Part shown: one piece after another, positions 1 to 8,430 of the stretch
Layout of the letters: each line of letters begins with the position of its first letter
How positions within the stretch are numbered: the stretch's first letter is position 1
Assembly (NCBI GenBank): GCA_017447775.1
Contig: JAFSMU010000029.1
Coordinates: forward strand, 1 to 64,000
Reading direction: 5' to 3'
Length of the DNA: 64,000 bases
From: Clostridia bacterium
GTDB lineage: Bacteria > Bacillota > Clostridia > Oscillospirales > CAG-272
Program-made: the position numbers and the translations under genes
The notes under the pieces: model-generated
Database searches by the model: none
What the model was told of the DNA's origin: nothing
What the model saw: the letters and a program-made list of their open reading frames with translations, nothing else

Positions 1-422
1 ACGTCGCCGTGCGCGTCGCGGTCGTGGATGATGACGGGAAGGCACAGCTCCTCGGATAGAGAGAGCTGCGCGTCAAAATATTCCTTTTGCTTTATCTCCC
101 AGTCCTTGTCGTAGTGGTAATCAAGCCCGATCTCGCCGATGGCGACGACTTTTTCGTGAAGCGAAAGGGAACGAAGCGCCGCCATATCGCCGTTAATGTC
201 GCTCCTGCTTTCGCAGTCGTGCGGGTGAATACCCGCAGTTGCGTACATATTCGGGTATTTTTCGGCAAGAGCGATGCACGCGCGGCTGTCCTCAATATTT
301 GACGCGACGCACGAAATATACCCGACGTCGCCGGCGAAAATATCGTCTATCAGCTTGAAGTTGCCGCGCAGGCGCTCGTCAGTATAATGCGCGTGTGTGT
401 CGAAAAGCTTATTTGTCGCCAT
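1..422 (-). CDS. tatD: TatD family metal-dependent hydrolase (3' end outside window)
   Basis: The start and first 140 codons are visible; the rest runs off the left edge. The product begins MATNKLFDTHAHYTDERL, with the HxH metal pair at residues 10 and 12. It continues with GIHPHD near residue 64, GEIGLDYHYD near 96 (metal-bridging Glu) and VIIHDRDA near 130, all family signatures of TatD/YcfH phosphoesterases. These are metal-dependent nucleases or phosphoesterases of DNA repair and RNA turnover. The ATG lies inside the end of metG (14-base overlap), so the two are translationally coupled; a metG-tatD pair is common in Firmicutes. The TIM barrel should continue for about 110 more residues beyond the window. 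Confidence 0.93.
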   Translation of the reverse strand, partial: MATNKLFDTHAHYTDERLRGNFKLIDDIFAGDVGYISCVASNIEDSRACIALAEKYPNMYATAGIHPHDCESRSDINGDMAALRSLSLHEKVVAIGEIGLDYHYDKDWEIKQKEYFDAQLSLSEELCLPVIIHDRDAHGD

Positions 423-1977
423 TTATCTTTTCCATCATTTTTGCTTCGTCAACGCGGGCGAAAAGAATCGGAAGATCGCCGACTGTATATCCGTCTTTCA
501 GAGCGCCGAATGTCGCCGCCGACTCAAACTCGTCGCCATCAGCGCCGATGACAGAAAGTATCTTTCCGCACGCGCCGGGCATTACGGGGGTGAGCAGGAG
601 CGACGCTATGCGAAGCGTTTCAAGCAGGTTGTAAATAACTGTGCCGAGGCGCGCCTTTTGGCTTTCGTCCTTTGCAAGCGCCCAGGGAGTCGTAAGATCG
701 ATGTATTTGTTCGCGCGGCGCGAGAGTTCCATTGCGGAGTTCACCGCGTCTGAAATGCGGTAGTTTTCGATATTTTCGACAAAACCGTCGTATGCCGCCT
801 TTGCCGCTTCTTTAAGCTCCGCGTCAAATTCCGTCGGCTCGGCGGGGGCGGGAACCGTTCCGCCAAAATATTTTTTCGTCATCGCGACGGTGCGGCTTGC
901 AAGGTTTCCGAATGTGTTTGCAAGGTCGGTGTTGAAGCAAGAAATAACGCTCTCATACGTTATTGAGCCGTCAGTCGTCAGCGGCATTGCCGACGCGAGA
1001 TAATATCTTACCGCGTCAAGCCCGAAAAGCTCCACAAGGTCGTCGGCGTACATAACGTTGCCTTTTGACTTTGACATCTTGTCGTTTCCGAACAACAGCC
1101 ACGGATGAGCGAACACCTTTTTGGGCAGCGGCTCGCCGAGCGCCATTAAGAATATCGGCCAGTAGATCGTGTGGAAGCGCGCTATATCCTTGCCTATGAC
1201 GTGAACGTCGCACGGCCAGTATTTTTCGTATTTTTCGTCCTTTTTGTCGGGCGAGTAGCCAAGGGCCGTTATATAGTTTGTCAGCGCGTCAAGCCAGACG
1301 TAAACGACGTGTTTTTGATCAAATTCAACGGGAATGCCCCACTTGAACGACGAGCGCGAAACGCACAGGTCCTGAAGTCCCGGCTTAATAAAGTTGTTTA
1401 TCATCTCGCGGCGAATGTTTTCGGGCGTGACAAAGTCCGGGTTTTGTTCAAGGAACGAAAGAAGTTTGTCCTGATACTTGCTCATTTTGAAGAAGTACGC
1501 TTCCTCTTTTTCGCGGCGGAGCGGGCGGCCGCAGTCGGGGCAAACGCCGTCCTTTGCCTGCGTGTCAGTAAAGAACGATTCGCACGGCACGCAGTACCAG
1601 CCCTCGTATGAGTCCTTATAAATGTCGCCCTGCGTGTAGAGCTTTGTAAATAACTTCTGAACGGCTTTGACGTGGTAGTCGTCAGTCGTTCTTATAAAAT
1701 GCGTGTGAGTTGAGCCGAGCAGCTCGCAGATGCGCTTTATTTCCGCCGAAATATTGTCAACGTACTGCTGCGGGGAAATGCCGGCCTCCGCGGCGTAGTT
1801 TTCGATCTTCTGCCCGTGCTCGTCAGTGCCGGTGCAGAAAAACACGTCGTATCCTCTCGCGCGTTTGTAGCGCGCGATAACGTCAGCCGATACAACGTCG
1901 TACGTGTTTCCTATATGCGGCTTGCGCGAAGCGTAAGCGATAGCTGTCGTAATGTAAAATTTTCCTTTGTTTGTCAT
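409..1977 (-). CDS. metG: methionyl-tRNA synthetase, short form without C-terminal tRNA-binding domain
   Basis: Class I synthetase charging tRNA-Met. HIGN (HIGH-type signature) is at residues 21-24, GTDEHG near 50, a four-cysteine zinc knuckle at C129/C132/C146/C149, and KMSKS at 300-304. The anticodon-binding helical domain fills the last third. At 522 residues it ends where many Firmicute MetRS proteins (about 640-670) continue into an EMAP/Trbp111-like tRNA-binding domain, which is absent here. Its ATG shares one base with the nagA stop (TGATG), so it is the second gene of nagA-metG-tatD. Confidence 0.97.
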   Translation of the reverse strand: MTNKGKFYITTAIAYASRKPHIGNTYDVVSADVIARYKRARGYDVFFCTGTDEHGQKIENYAAEAGISPQQYVDNISAEIKRICELLGSTHTHFIRTTDDYHVKAVQKLFTKLYTQGDIYKDSYEGWYCVPCESFFTDTQAKDGVCPDCGRPLRREKEEAYFFKMSKYQDKLLSFLEQNPDFVTPENIRREMINNFIKPGLQDLCVSRSSFKWGIPVEFDQKHVVYVWLDALTNYITALGYSPDKKDEKYEKYWPCDVHVIGKDIARFHTIYWPIFLMALGEPLPKKVFAHPWLLFGNDKMSKSKGNVMYADDLVELFGLDAVRYYLASAMPLTTDGSITYESVISCFNTDLANTFGNLASRTVAMTKKYFGGTVPAPAEPTEFDAELKEAAKAAYDGFVENIENYRISDAVNSAMELSRRANKYIDLTTPWALAKDESQKARLGTVIYNLLETLRIASLLLTPVMPGACGKILSVIGADGDEFESAATFGALKDGYTVGDLPILFARVDEAKMMEKINGDK

Positions 1978-3080
1978 CAGATTATCCTTTCTCCGCCGAT
2001 GATGACGGATGTGATTTTTTTGTCTTTGTCAAGTATTGCAAAATCGGCGAGCTTGCCGACGTCGATGGAGCCGACTTTGTCGTATATTCCGACCATTTCG
2101 GCGGGGTTTTTCGTCGCGCACACAAGCGCTTCTTCAAACGGGATGCTTGCATATTCCGAAAGATTCTTTACCGCCGTCATCATATCGAGAACACTGCCGA
2201 CGATCGTGCCGTTGTCCTCGGTCGCGCTTTTGCCCGAAAGGTTGAACGTTATCCCGTTCATCTCGTATCTTCCGTCGGACAGTCCCGCCTGCGGGATCGA
2301 GTCCGTGATAAGCACGAACTTTTCGTTTCTGTTCTTTTTTGCGCGGTACGCTATCCCGACGACCTCGGGCGCTATATGGAAGCCGTCGACGATGAACTCC
2401 GCATAAGCGTCTGAGCAAAGCGCCGCGCCGACAGTGCCGGGGGAGCGGTGTGCAAGTCCCGTCATCGCGTTGAACGTGTGAGTAAACGATACGGCGCCAT
2501 CACGAACTGCCGCCATCGCCGTATCGAAGTCGGCGGCGGTGTGTCCTATGCCGACGGTTGCGGACTTTGAAAGCGTCCCGATCAGCCCGTCGGGGCATTT
2601 TTCCGGCGCGACGGTGAAGTGCGTGCGAAGAGGCGAGGCCAGATTTATAAGATCCGTCATTTCAGCCCCGTCGGGCATTCGTATATCGGGGATGTTGTGG
2701 CAGCCCGGTTTTTTCTCCGAAATATACGGCCCCTCGACGTGAACTCCCGCAAAGCGCGCGCCGCGTACCTTTGCCGAGGCTATTCTTTTTATCGCGCCGC
2801 GGATTTTATCTATCGGCGCCGTCATCACCGTCGGGTACATCGATGTAACGCCGGCCTTTGCGTACTCGAGCGACATATCGGAAAGCTCGTCCTCCGTCGC
2901 TGCCATCACGTCAAACCCGCACCGCCCGTGCGTGTGCACCTCGACAAATCCCGGAATGACGTAAACGTCGCCGCCGTCGGCGATCTTCTCGATGCTTTTG
3001 ATAACTCCGCCGTCAAACTCGACCTGACACGGAACGAAAGCCGAAAGATCGGTATTGAAAACGTTGCCTTTTATCTTCAT
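1977..3080 (-). CDS. nagA: N-acetylglucosamine-6-phosphate deacetylase
   Basis: Hydrolyses GlcNAc-6-P to glucosamine-6-P and acetate in amino-sugar and peptidoglycan recycling. The amidohydrolase signatures are VEVHTHGRCGFDV near residue 47 (HxH), GVHVEGPYI (metal-ligand Glu), GIGHTAAD, FTHTFNAMTGL and FVLITDSI (catalytic Asp). I chose the internal ATG (MKIKG, 367 residues) because a GGGGCGGTGA site sits just upstream; a longer frame starting at 3110 would overlap the promoter. No nagB is adjacent. First gene of the nagA-metG-tatD transcript. Confidence 0.95.
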   Translation of the reverse strand: MKIKGNVFNTDLSAFVPCQVEFDGGVIKSIEKIADGGDVYVIPGFVEVHTHGRCGFDVMAATEDELSDMSLEYAKAGVTSMYPTVMTAPIDKIRGAIKRIASAKVRGARFAGVHVEGPYISEKKPGCHNIPDIRMPDGAEMTDLINLASPLRTHFTVAPEKCPDGLIGTLSKSATVGIGHTAADFDTAMAAVRDGAVSFTHTFNAMTGLAHRSPGTVGAALCSDAYAEFIVDGFHIAPEVVGIAYRAKKNRNEKFVLITDSIPQAGLSDGRYEMNGITFNLSGKSATEDNGTIVGSVLDMMTAVKNLSEYASIPFEEALVCATKNPAEMVGIYDKVGSIDVGKLADFAILDKDKKITSVIIGGERII

Positions 3081-3113
3081 TATTTCACCGCCCCTGATAT
3101 AATCTATCACTAT

Positions 3114-3142
3114 ATTATAACCCTATATAATAAAACTTTCAA
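3114..3142 (-). promoter_or_regulatory. Sigma-A promoter of nagA-metG-tatD
   Basis: On the minus strand TTGAAA (3142-3137) is followed by 17 bases and a perfect TATAAT (3119-3114), about 34 bases before the chosen nagA ATG. Confidence 0.85.
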
Positions 3143-3174
3143 GAGGAAAATCCCAAAAAAGCCAAAAACACAAT

Positions 3175-3198
3175 AAAAAAAGGGCGTTCAGAACGCCC
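3175..3198 (-). terminator. Terminator overlapping the aminopeptidase stop codon
   Basis: Minus-strand stem GGGCGTTC/GAACGCCC followed by seven T. The 5' arm is made from the last codons of the M29 aminopeptidase and the TGA at 3190-3188 lies in the hairpin, so terminator and coding end are fused. Confidence 0.85.
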
Positions 3199-4414
3199 AA
3201 TTTCCTTTTTCAAATATTTTGACTTTGCCGCCGTCCTTTGTTATCGCCGTGATATCAAGGTCCGGGGAGCCTATCATAAAGTCGACGTGGATCATCGAAT
3301 CGTTCACGCCAAGCGCGCGGCACTCTTCAAGCGTCATATTCTCGTACCCGTCGACGCACTCCATAAATCCTTCGCCGAGCGCGAGATGGCAGCACGCGTT
3401 TTCGTCAAAGAGCGTGTTGAAGAATGTGATCTCCGAGTTTCTGATCGGCGAGTCATACGGAACAAGCGCACATTCGCCAAGCATGCAAGCGCCCTCGTCC
3501 ATCGAGATCATCTTGCGAAGAAGCTCCTCGTTTTTCTCAGCCTTAACGTCGACAGCCTTGCCGTCCTTGAACGTTATGGAGAAATTCTCAATAAGCTCGC
3601 CGCGCCACGAAAGCGGCCTTGTCGAAACGACGATGCCCTCGGCTTTTCCGCGAAGCGGGGAAGTGAATATCTCCTCGCTTGGAATATTCGGGTTGTATTC
3701 CGTGCCGCCGAGCGTCTTTTCCGAGCCGCCGAGGAAGCGCGATCTGTCCATAAGCTCAACGGTGAAGTCGGTGCCGTTTGCCGATTTGTAGACGAGCTTC
3801 TTTATGCCGAGGGAATTGAGATAATCGCAGCGCGCGTGAAGGTCTTTGTTGTGTTCCTCCCAAGCCTTTACGGGATCGTCGCCGTCAGCGCGGGCGGTGT
3901 AGAGGATAGCGTCCCACAGCTTTTTCACAGCCTCGCTTTTGCGAACGCCCGGGAACACCTTTTTCGCCCATTTTTCGCCCGGAACGGCGGCAATGCACCA
4001 CTGATACTTGCCTTCAGCTTCATCGGAAAAATGCTTTGTTATCTTATACGTTGCCTGACGTGCTTTGGATACTTTTTCCTGATTTATGCCGCGCATCCCG
4101 TCGGGATCTTCCGATTCGATGTATATGAGCGCGGGAAGCGTTTCCGTGCGGTGACGCAGCTTTTCCACCTCCCACTCATCAAGGCGGGAAAGGCTTTTCA
4201 GCGTTCTGTATTTAAGTCCGAGCTTTGTTATCGGCTGATGCGAAAGCTCGACGGTGACGCGCCCCGCGCCCGCTTTGTAGCATTCCTCGGTAAGAATCGT
4301 TATAAACTCGGGCTGATCGAGGTCGGCGCGGATGACGACCTCCTGCCCCTTTTTGATGTTTACGCCCTTTTGCGCTATGAGGCGAGCGTATCTTTTGAGT
4401 GTTGTCTTGTTCAT
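3188..4414 (-). CDS. M29 family aminopeptidase (AmpS/thermophilic aminopeptidase type)
   Basis: 408-residue cytoplasmic metallo-aminopeptidase, the usual size for peptidase family M29. The co-catalytic metal-binding blocks are visible in order: GGTEYNPNIPSEEIFTSP (Glu), LGECALVP (Glu), ENACCHLALGEG (His) and IHVDFMIGSPDLDI (His and Asp). It releases N-terminal residues from peptides. It is the last gene of the operon beginning with the SLH-domain gene, 46 bases after rsmI, and ends in a hairpin terminator that includes its own stop codon. Confidence 0.92.
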   Translation of the reverse strand: MNKTTLKRYARLIAQKGVNIKKGQEVVIRADLDQPEFITILTEECYKAGAGRVTVELSHQPITKLGLKYRTLKSLSRLDEWEVEKLRHRTETLPALIYIESEDPDGMRGINQEKVSKARQATYKITKHFSDEAEGKYQWCIAAVPGEKWAKKVFPGVRKSEAVKKLWDAILYTARADGDDPVKAWEEHNKDLHARCDYLNSLGIKKLVYKSANGTDFTVELMDRSRFLGGSEKTLGGTEYNPNIPSEEIFTSPLRGKAEGIVVSTRPLSWRGELIENFSITFKDGKAVDVKAEKNEELLRKMISMDEGACMLGECALVPYDSPIRNSEITFFNTLFDENACCHLALGEGFMECVDGYENMTLEECRALGVNDSMIHVDFMIGSPDLDITAITKDGGKVKIFEKGNWAF

Positions 4415-4460
4415 TTTTTCTTCCTCTTTAATTATTGAAATATTTATATGTATAAATGTT

Positions 4461-5324
4461 TTATTTCTTCATTATTTCAGCGTATATCTCGCTTTTTGAA
4501 ACGCCCCTGTCGCGCGCGCACGCCTTCATCGCGTCGCTTTTCGTCATTCCCTCGGATATATAATGCTCAACGTGCTCGGCGATAGTCATCTGCGAGAAAA
4601 ACGAGTTTTCCCAAATCTGCTCCTCGTCAGCCCCCGCTAAAACGAGAACGTACTCGCCGCGCGGGTCGTTTACGGCATAGTAATTTACGGCGTTTGAAAG
4701 CGTCGTCATAACGCTTTCCTCATTTACTTTTGTCAGCTCGCGGCATACGGTCATTTTCCTGTCGCCGAGGATCTCAAGCATATCCGCAAGCGTTGCGCGC
4801 AGCTTGTGCGGCGCTTCGTAAAAGATCAGCGTGCGGCGTTCGTCCTTGACGGCTTTAAGCTCCTGACGCCGCTCGCCTGCCTGCGCCGGAAGAAACCCCT
4901 CAAATACGAATTTTTTCGTCGGAAGTCCGGACAGCGCCAGCGCCGAAACGCAAGCGCACGCGCCCGGCACGATCCTGACGGTAATTCCGTTTTCGTGGCA
5001 GAGGCGCACAATGTCCTCGCCCGGATCGCTTATCGCGGGCATTCCCGCGTCTGTTATCAGCGCGCACGAAGCGCCCGACGCGAGCTTTTCGATTATTTCG
5101 TCCCCGCGCGACTTTTTGTTGTGCTCAAAATAGCTTATCATCGGCTTTTTCATGCCGTAAAGGGAAAGGAGCTTGCCGCTGTTGCGCGTGTCCTCGGCGG
5201 CGATAAAATCAACCTCGGATAGCACCTTTTTCGCGCGCTCCGAAATGTCGGAAAGGTTACCTATCGGCGTTGCCACAAGGTAAAGCGTTCCCGCCTCGGT
5301 TTTGTTTTTCTCATCTGAAAACAT
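4461..5324 (-). CDS. rsmI: 16S rRNA (cytidine1402-2'-O)-methyltransferase
   Basis: Tetrapyrrole-methylase fold enzyme that 2'-O-methylates C1402 in the 16S decoding centre using SAM. Signatures: GTLYLVATPIGNLSDISERA near residue 12, AAEDTRNSGKLL, YFEHNKKSR, ALITDAGMPAISDPGE and VPGACA. I chose the ATG at 5324 (287 residues) because GGAG lies nine bases upstream; an ATG at 5345 has no such site. Either start lies inside the end of the upstream methyltransferase gene, so translation is coupled. Confidence 0.95.
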   Translation of the reverse strand: MFSDEKNKTEAGTLYLVATPIGNLSDISERAKKVLSEVDFIAAEDTRNSGKLLSLYGMKKPMISYFEHNKKSRGDEIIEKLASGASCALITDAGMPAISDPGEDIVRLCHENGITVRIVPGACACVSALALSGLPTKKFVFEGFLPAQAGERRQELKAVKDERRTLIFYEAPHKLRATLADMLEILGDRKMTVCRELTKVNEESVMTTLSNAVNYYAVNDPRGEYVLVLAGADEEQIWENSFFSQMTIAEHVEHYISEGMTKSDAMKACARDRGVSKSEIYAEIMKK

Positions 5325-6054
5325 CGTCAAAATCTCCGCTTTCATATATGTTTTTCATTTCATCGGTAAAGCCCGCGTCCGTCATATTTTCCTTTGACGC
5401 GTACATTATAAGCGGGCGCGACGCCTTCATCCCGTCAGACGCGCCCTTTTTTGCCCTTATCAGCACAGCGCACGGCTCGTGACTTACCGTCGGATAAACG
5501 AGCGTCGCCACCTTGACGGCAAGCCCCTGGGCTTTGCAGTAAGCCATAAGCTCCGCCATCCTGTCGGGGCGGTAGACGGCGTAAAACAAACCGCCGAATT
5601 TAAGCAGCCGCGCAGCCGTTTTGCAAAAGTCCCCGATCGTGCCGTGTGCTTCGTGACGGCACGCAACGTCGGCGTTGCTTACGCTGAGCTTTCCGCTCGT
5701 CATTTTCATATAGGGCGGGTTTGAAAACACGACGTCAAACGTGCCGTTCATATCGGCCGGCAGATCGCGCATATCCGACGAAATGACCGAAATTTCGCGC
5801 TCAAAGCCGTTTTTCTCGGCGTTCACGCGGCAGATCTCTGCCATTTTTTCCTGAACTTCAACACAAACGGCGCTCTTGAATTTGCCTTTTGCAAGGCACA
5901 AAAGCGATATAACGCCGCTCCCCGCGCCAAGCTCGCATACGCTGCCCGACGATTTTTTTATAAACGCGGATAAAAGATACGCGTCGGTGCCGAAGGCGAG
6001 CGAGCCGCCTTCCTCAAATATCACGACGTTGTTATTTATCCGTTCCTCTTTCAT
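5311..6054 (-). CDS. tRNA1(Val) (adenine37-N6)-methyltransferase-like protein
   Basis: Class I Rossmann SAM methyltransferase of the YfiC/TrmN6 (YabB) type. SAM loop ELGAGSGVISLL near residue 39 and the N6-adenine catalytic motif NPPYMK near 115. The start MKEERINNN (247 residues) is preceded by AGAGG; the frame extends 10 codons upstream with no ribosome site. It overlaps the TrmH-like gene by 23 bases and rsmI by 14. In Bacilli yabB-like and rsmI genes are also neighbours, which supports the assignment. Confidence 0.88.
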   Translation of the reverse strand: MKEERINNNVVIFEEGGSLAFGTDAYLLSAFIKKSSGSVCELGAGSGVISLLCLAKGKFKSAVCVEVQEKMAEICRVNAEKNGFEREISVISSDMRDLPADMNGTFDVVFSNPPYMKMTSGKLSVSNADVACRHEAHGTIGDFCKTAARLLKFGGLFYAVYRPDRMAELMAYCKAQGLAVKVATLVYPTVSHEPCAVLIRAKKGASDGMKASRPLIMYASKENMTDAGFTDEMKNIYESGDFDDVFR

Positions 6055-6841
6055 TTTTTCCTCTGTTCTGTCTGAAAATTTCAAACGAGATTATCGATGC
6101 GGCGCTTGCGGCTGACAGAGCGGCGGGGAAGCGCCGCCCGTAGTCGATGCACACGGTTTTGTCGGAAAGCGCCAGCGTCGGAGCGGAAAGACCGCGCCGC
6201 TCGCCGCCCACAAGAAGGAGCAACGGCGTTTTCATATCGGCGTCGTAAACGCTTACGCTGTCGTTTGTTTTGTCAGACGCCAAAACGACGTACCCCGCGT
6301 CCTTGAACAGCTTTATCTGCCGTATCGGATCGCCGACGTATATTTTCATTTGTTCGCTCGCCCCCGCCGACGCTCTTGCGACAACGCCCGCGGCGCTCAT
6401 CCAGTTGCGCTCGGAAAGAATTATCCCCTCGGCGCCCGCCGCGTATATCGAGCGCAGAGCGTACCCGAAGTTATACGGATCCTCGATCCCTTCAAGCAAG
6501 ACGTAAAAGCCGTCGCTTATTATATCGCCGCTTTCGATGGGGAAGAATTGCCTGTCCGAACAAACGGCGACAATGCCGCCGTGGCTGTTTCCGACCGTCA
6601 TCGAATTTATCGTTTCCTCATCGACAGCCTCGACCTCAAAACCGTGAACTTTTGCGCGGTTTTTGAGATACGCTATCTCGCGCTCTTTGGAGCGCGCTTT
6701 TTTTGCGTCGTAGAGAACCCGCTCGATCTTCCGTGTGTTGACACCGCTCTCGCGCCCCGAAATGACGGAGCTGACGGATATCATGCCCTCCATTATGTTC
6801 GAGCTTTCAAACTTTTCTTCCTCTTTTTTTGCGTGAAGCAT
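6032..6841 (-). CDS. TrmH/SpoU-family RNA 2'-O-ribose methyltransferase
   Basis: 269-residue SPOUT methyltransferase. Motif 1 is EGIEDPYNFGYALRS (conserved Asn and Arg kept), motif 2 is LLVGGERRGLSA, and the motif 3 region ALSAASAAS departs from the usual SLNVSVA, so the knotted SAM loop is divergent. The N-terminal part resembles the substrate-binding region of RlmB-type enzymes. The substrate (23S rRNA or tRNA) cannot be decided. The start has GAGG five bases upstream, directly behind the SLH-domain gene stop. It is the first of three consecutive RNA methyltransferases. Confidence 0.85.
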   Translation of the reverse strand: MLHAKKEEEKFESSNIMEGMISVSSVISGRESGVNTRKIERVLYDAKKARSKEREIAYLKNRAKVHGFEVEAVDEETINSMTVGNSHGGIVAVCSDRQFFPIESGDIISDGFYVLLEGIEDPYNFGYALRSIYAAGAEGIILSERNWMSAAGVVARASAGASEQMKIYVGDPIRQIKLFKDAGYVVLASDKTNDSVSVYDADMKTPLLLLVGGERRGLSAPTLALSDKTVCIDYGRRFPAALSAASAASIISFEIFRQNRGKNERGTDK

Positions 6842-6850
6842 TTTTACCTC

Positions 6851-7537
6851 TTATTTTTTGATATATCCTCCGCGTATCATTTTGTAAAGCGCCGAGGATA
6901 GCTCTTCGTTTGTAATATTGTCATTCGGGCGGAATTTTCCGTCGCCGTTACCTTGAAAAACGTCAAGCGCCACAAGCTTTTCGATCGCCGCCAAGCAGTC
7001 GGACGGGATATCGTCGCGGTCTGAAAAGTCAGCGACCTTTGTCGTTGACGCCGCGGCGTAGATCATCGACGAAAGGATTTTCGCCGCCTGCGCCCGCGTT
7101 ACCGTCGCCTTCGGGCGGAACGACGCTTTCCCGTCTTCCGCCGCAAATACAGTCATCACACCGTCAAACGCCGCCGCTTTGACGTAGCCGAGCCACGAAG
7201 GCTCGATCTCCGCCTCGTCGATAACGCCAAGCGGGACGCCGCCGTATTTATTTTTGTCAAGTCCCAAAGCCCTTGCCGCCGCCGACGCTATGTACTCGCG
7301 CGTGACGGCGGCATCCGGGTGAAAATAATACGCGCCGTTAACCTCATACAGCGGCAACACGCCGCTTTCCGTCAGCGAAAAGATATCGCCCCTGTCGGAC
7401 GGCACGTCGCAAATAGACATCCATCCGTCGTAAGCCTGCGCCGCGTCCGCCTTGCCTATGGCGACAAGCACGACCGCCGCCGCGATAACAAGCACGCACA
7501 GCGCCGTTTCCGCAAATTTTGAAAAACCTTTTTTCAT
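6851..7537 (-). CDS. Secreted S-layer homology (SLH) domain protein
   Basis: 228 residues starting MKKGFSKF with a membrane segment near residues 10-30 (signal peptide or N-terminal anchor). Three SLH-like repeats follow: HPDAAVTREYIASAAARALG, FRPKATVTRAQAAKILSSMI and FRPNDNITNEELSSALYKMI. SLH repeats bind pyruvylated secondary cell-wall polymer. No other domain is present. The start was chosen for the GGAAGATGAAGGT site upstream. It heads the RNA-methyltransferase operon, an unusual pairing with no obvious functional link. Confidence 0.85.
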   Translation of the reverse strand: MKKGFSKFAETALCVLVIAAAVVLVAIGKADAAQAYDGWMSICDVPSDRGDIFSLTESGVLPLYEVNGAYYFHPDAAVTREYIASAAARALGLDKNKYGGVPLGVIDEAEIEPSWLGYVKAAAFDGVMTVFAAEDGKASFRPKATVTRAQAAKILSSMIYAAASTTKVADFSDRDDIPSDCLAAIEKLVALDVFQGNGDGKFRPNDNITNEELSSALYKMIRGGYIKK

Positions 7538-7584
7538 ACCTTCATCTTCCTTTTGTTTTGATTTCGGGCGTTTGCCCGTAATCA

Positions 7585-7619
7585 ATTATATCAAAAGCAC
7601 CGTGCGAAAACACTCGCAC
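7585..7619 (-). promoter_or_regulatory. Promoter with operator-like palindrome before the SLH gene
   Basis: A perfect minus-strand TATAAT (7590-7585) has only a weak -35 (GTGTTT at 7613-7608). That -35 lies inside the inverted repeat GTGCGA-N6-TCGCAC (7602-7619), where a regulator could act. Confidence 0.5.
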
Positions 7620-7651
7620 CTCGGTATGAAAAAAACGTTTTTTTGTGTAGG

Positions 7652-8317
7652 TTATTTTAGTTTTTTGACGTTATACCACTCCGCAACGCTCTTTTTGACG
7701 GTCTGGGAAAGAATAAGCTTTCTGTACGTTGAGCGTGTATCGCGCGGAATGCGCTTGCCTTTTGCAAGCTCTTTGAGATACGCATATCCGTGTTCAAGAT
7801 TATATACGTTTGGCTGCGGGCAGGAAAAACGCGCCGTTTTAGAGGCGAACATGATAACGCCGTGAATATCCGGCTCCTCTACCTGCACCTTGTCAAATAT
7901 GCGCCGCAGAGCCGAAACTGCCTCCTTGTTCGGCTTCATCGGGTTTGAAAAATCGGTTTCAAGCGTGCCGCCGCTGCGAAGCCTTGCGCTTTGATGCCAG
8001 TCAAAGCCGTCCTCGCAGTAAATAAGCCCCGCCTCTCCGCGTATGCGGCAGATGGCGATGCACGTCGGAAGCAGTATCACCGTATCGGCAAAAATGTATG
8101 AAACGACTCGCCGCCCGTCGTAAACGGGCAGATATATTCCGCGAAGGACGTTTTTTGCGCCGAATTCGAGTTTAAGCAGTCTTACGGCACCGTCGATCCC
8201 CGGCCCGATAAGGGATAGTATTTGTTTTTTCTGATATTGCCGCCTGATCTTGCCCGCAATAACGAGCAATATGATCACCGCAAGCGCGCAAGCGCCGATA
8301 AGCACCGCGTCTTTCAT
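7652..8317 (-). CDS. Membrane-anchored protein with NERD-like domain
   Basis: 221 residues. One N-terminal membrane helix (about residues 4-21), a basic linker, then a region resembling the nuclease-related domain: FADTVILLPTCIAICRIRGE, a Trp (FDWHQSA), and NPMKPNKEAVSALRRIF, which matches the NERD 'NP..QN..A...L' block. The usual Asp and Glu-x-Lys residues are not evident, so it may be inactive or the match may be only structural. Single gene with its own promoter and a GGGGGTGG ribosome site. Confidence 0.6.
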   Translation of the reverse strand: MKDAVLIGACALAVIILLVIAGKIRRQYQKKQILSLIGPGIDGAVRLLKLEFGAKNVLRGIYLPVYDGRRVVSYIFADTVILLPTCIAICRIRGEAGLIYCEDGFDWHQSARLRSGGTLETDFSNPMKPNKEAVSALRRIFDKVQVEEPDIHGVIMFASKTARFSCPQPNVYNLEHGYAYLKELAKGKRIPRDTRSTYRKLILSQTVKKSVAEWYNVKKLK

Positions 8318-8347
8318 TTTACCACCCCCATCAAACCTATTTTACCT

Positions 8348-8376
8348 ATTTTATCATATTTTTACGATAATATCAA
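8348..8376 (-). promoter_or_regulatory. Promoter of the NERD-like gene
   Basis: Minus-strand TTGATA (8376-8371), 17 bases, TAAAAT (8353-8348), about 30 bases before the start codon. Confidence 0.75.
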
Positions 8377-8400
8377 GTATAAATATATATATTCATAATA

Positions 8401-8427
8401 AAAAAGCCCGCGTTTTGCGAGCTTTTT
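8401..8427. terminator. Terminator of the MoxR-DUF58-helicase operon
   Basis: Stem AAAAAGCCCGC / GCGAGCTTTTT with one mismatch and a GTTTT loop, just past the helicase stop. The A/T arms allow function in both directions. Confidence 0.75.
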
Positions 8428-8430
8428 CGA

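Noticed and set aside
3287-4438. 383-codon plus-strand frame over the M29 aminopeptidase
   Set aside because: Antisense shadow of a gene with full catalytic motifs; no SD.
7629-7644. A7-CG-T7 palindrome as a terminator
   Set aside because: No GC stem; too weak to call.
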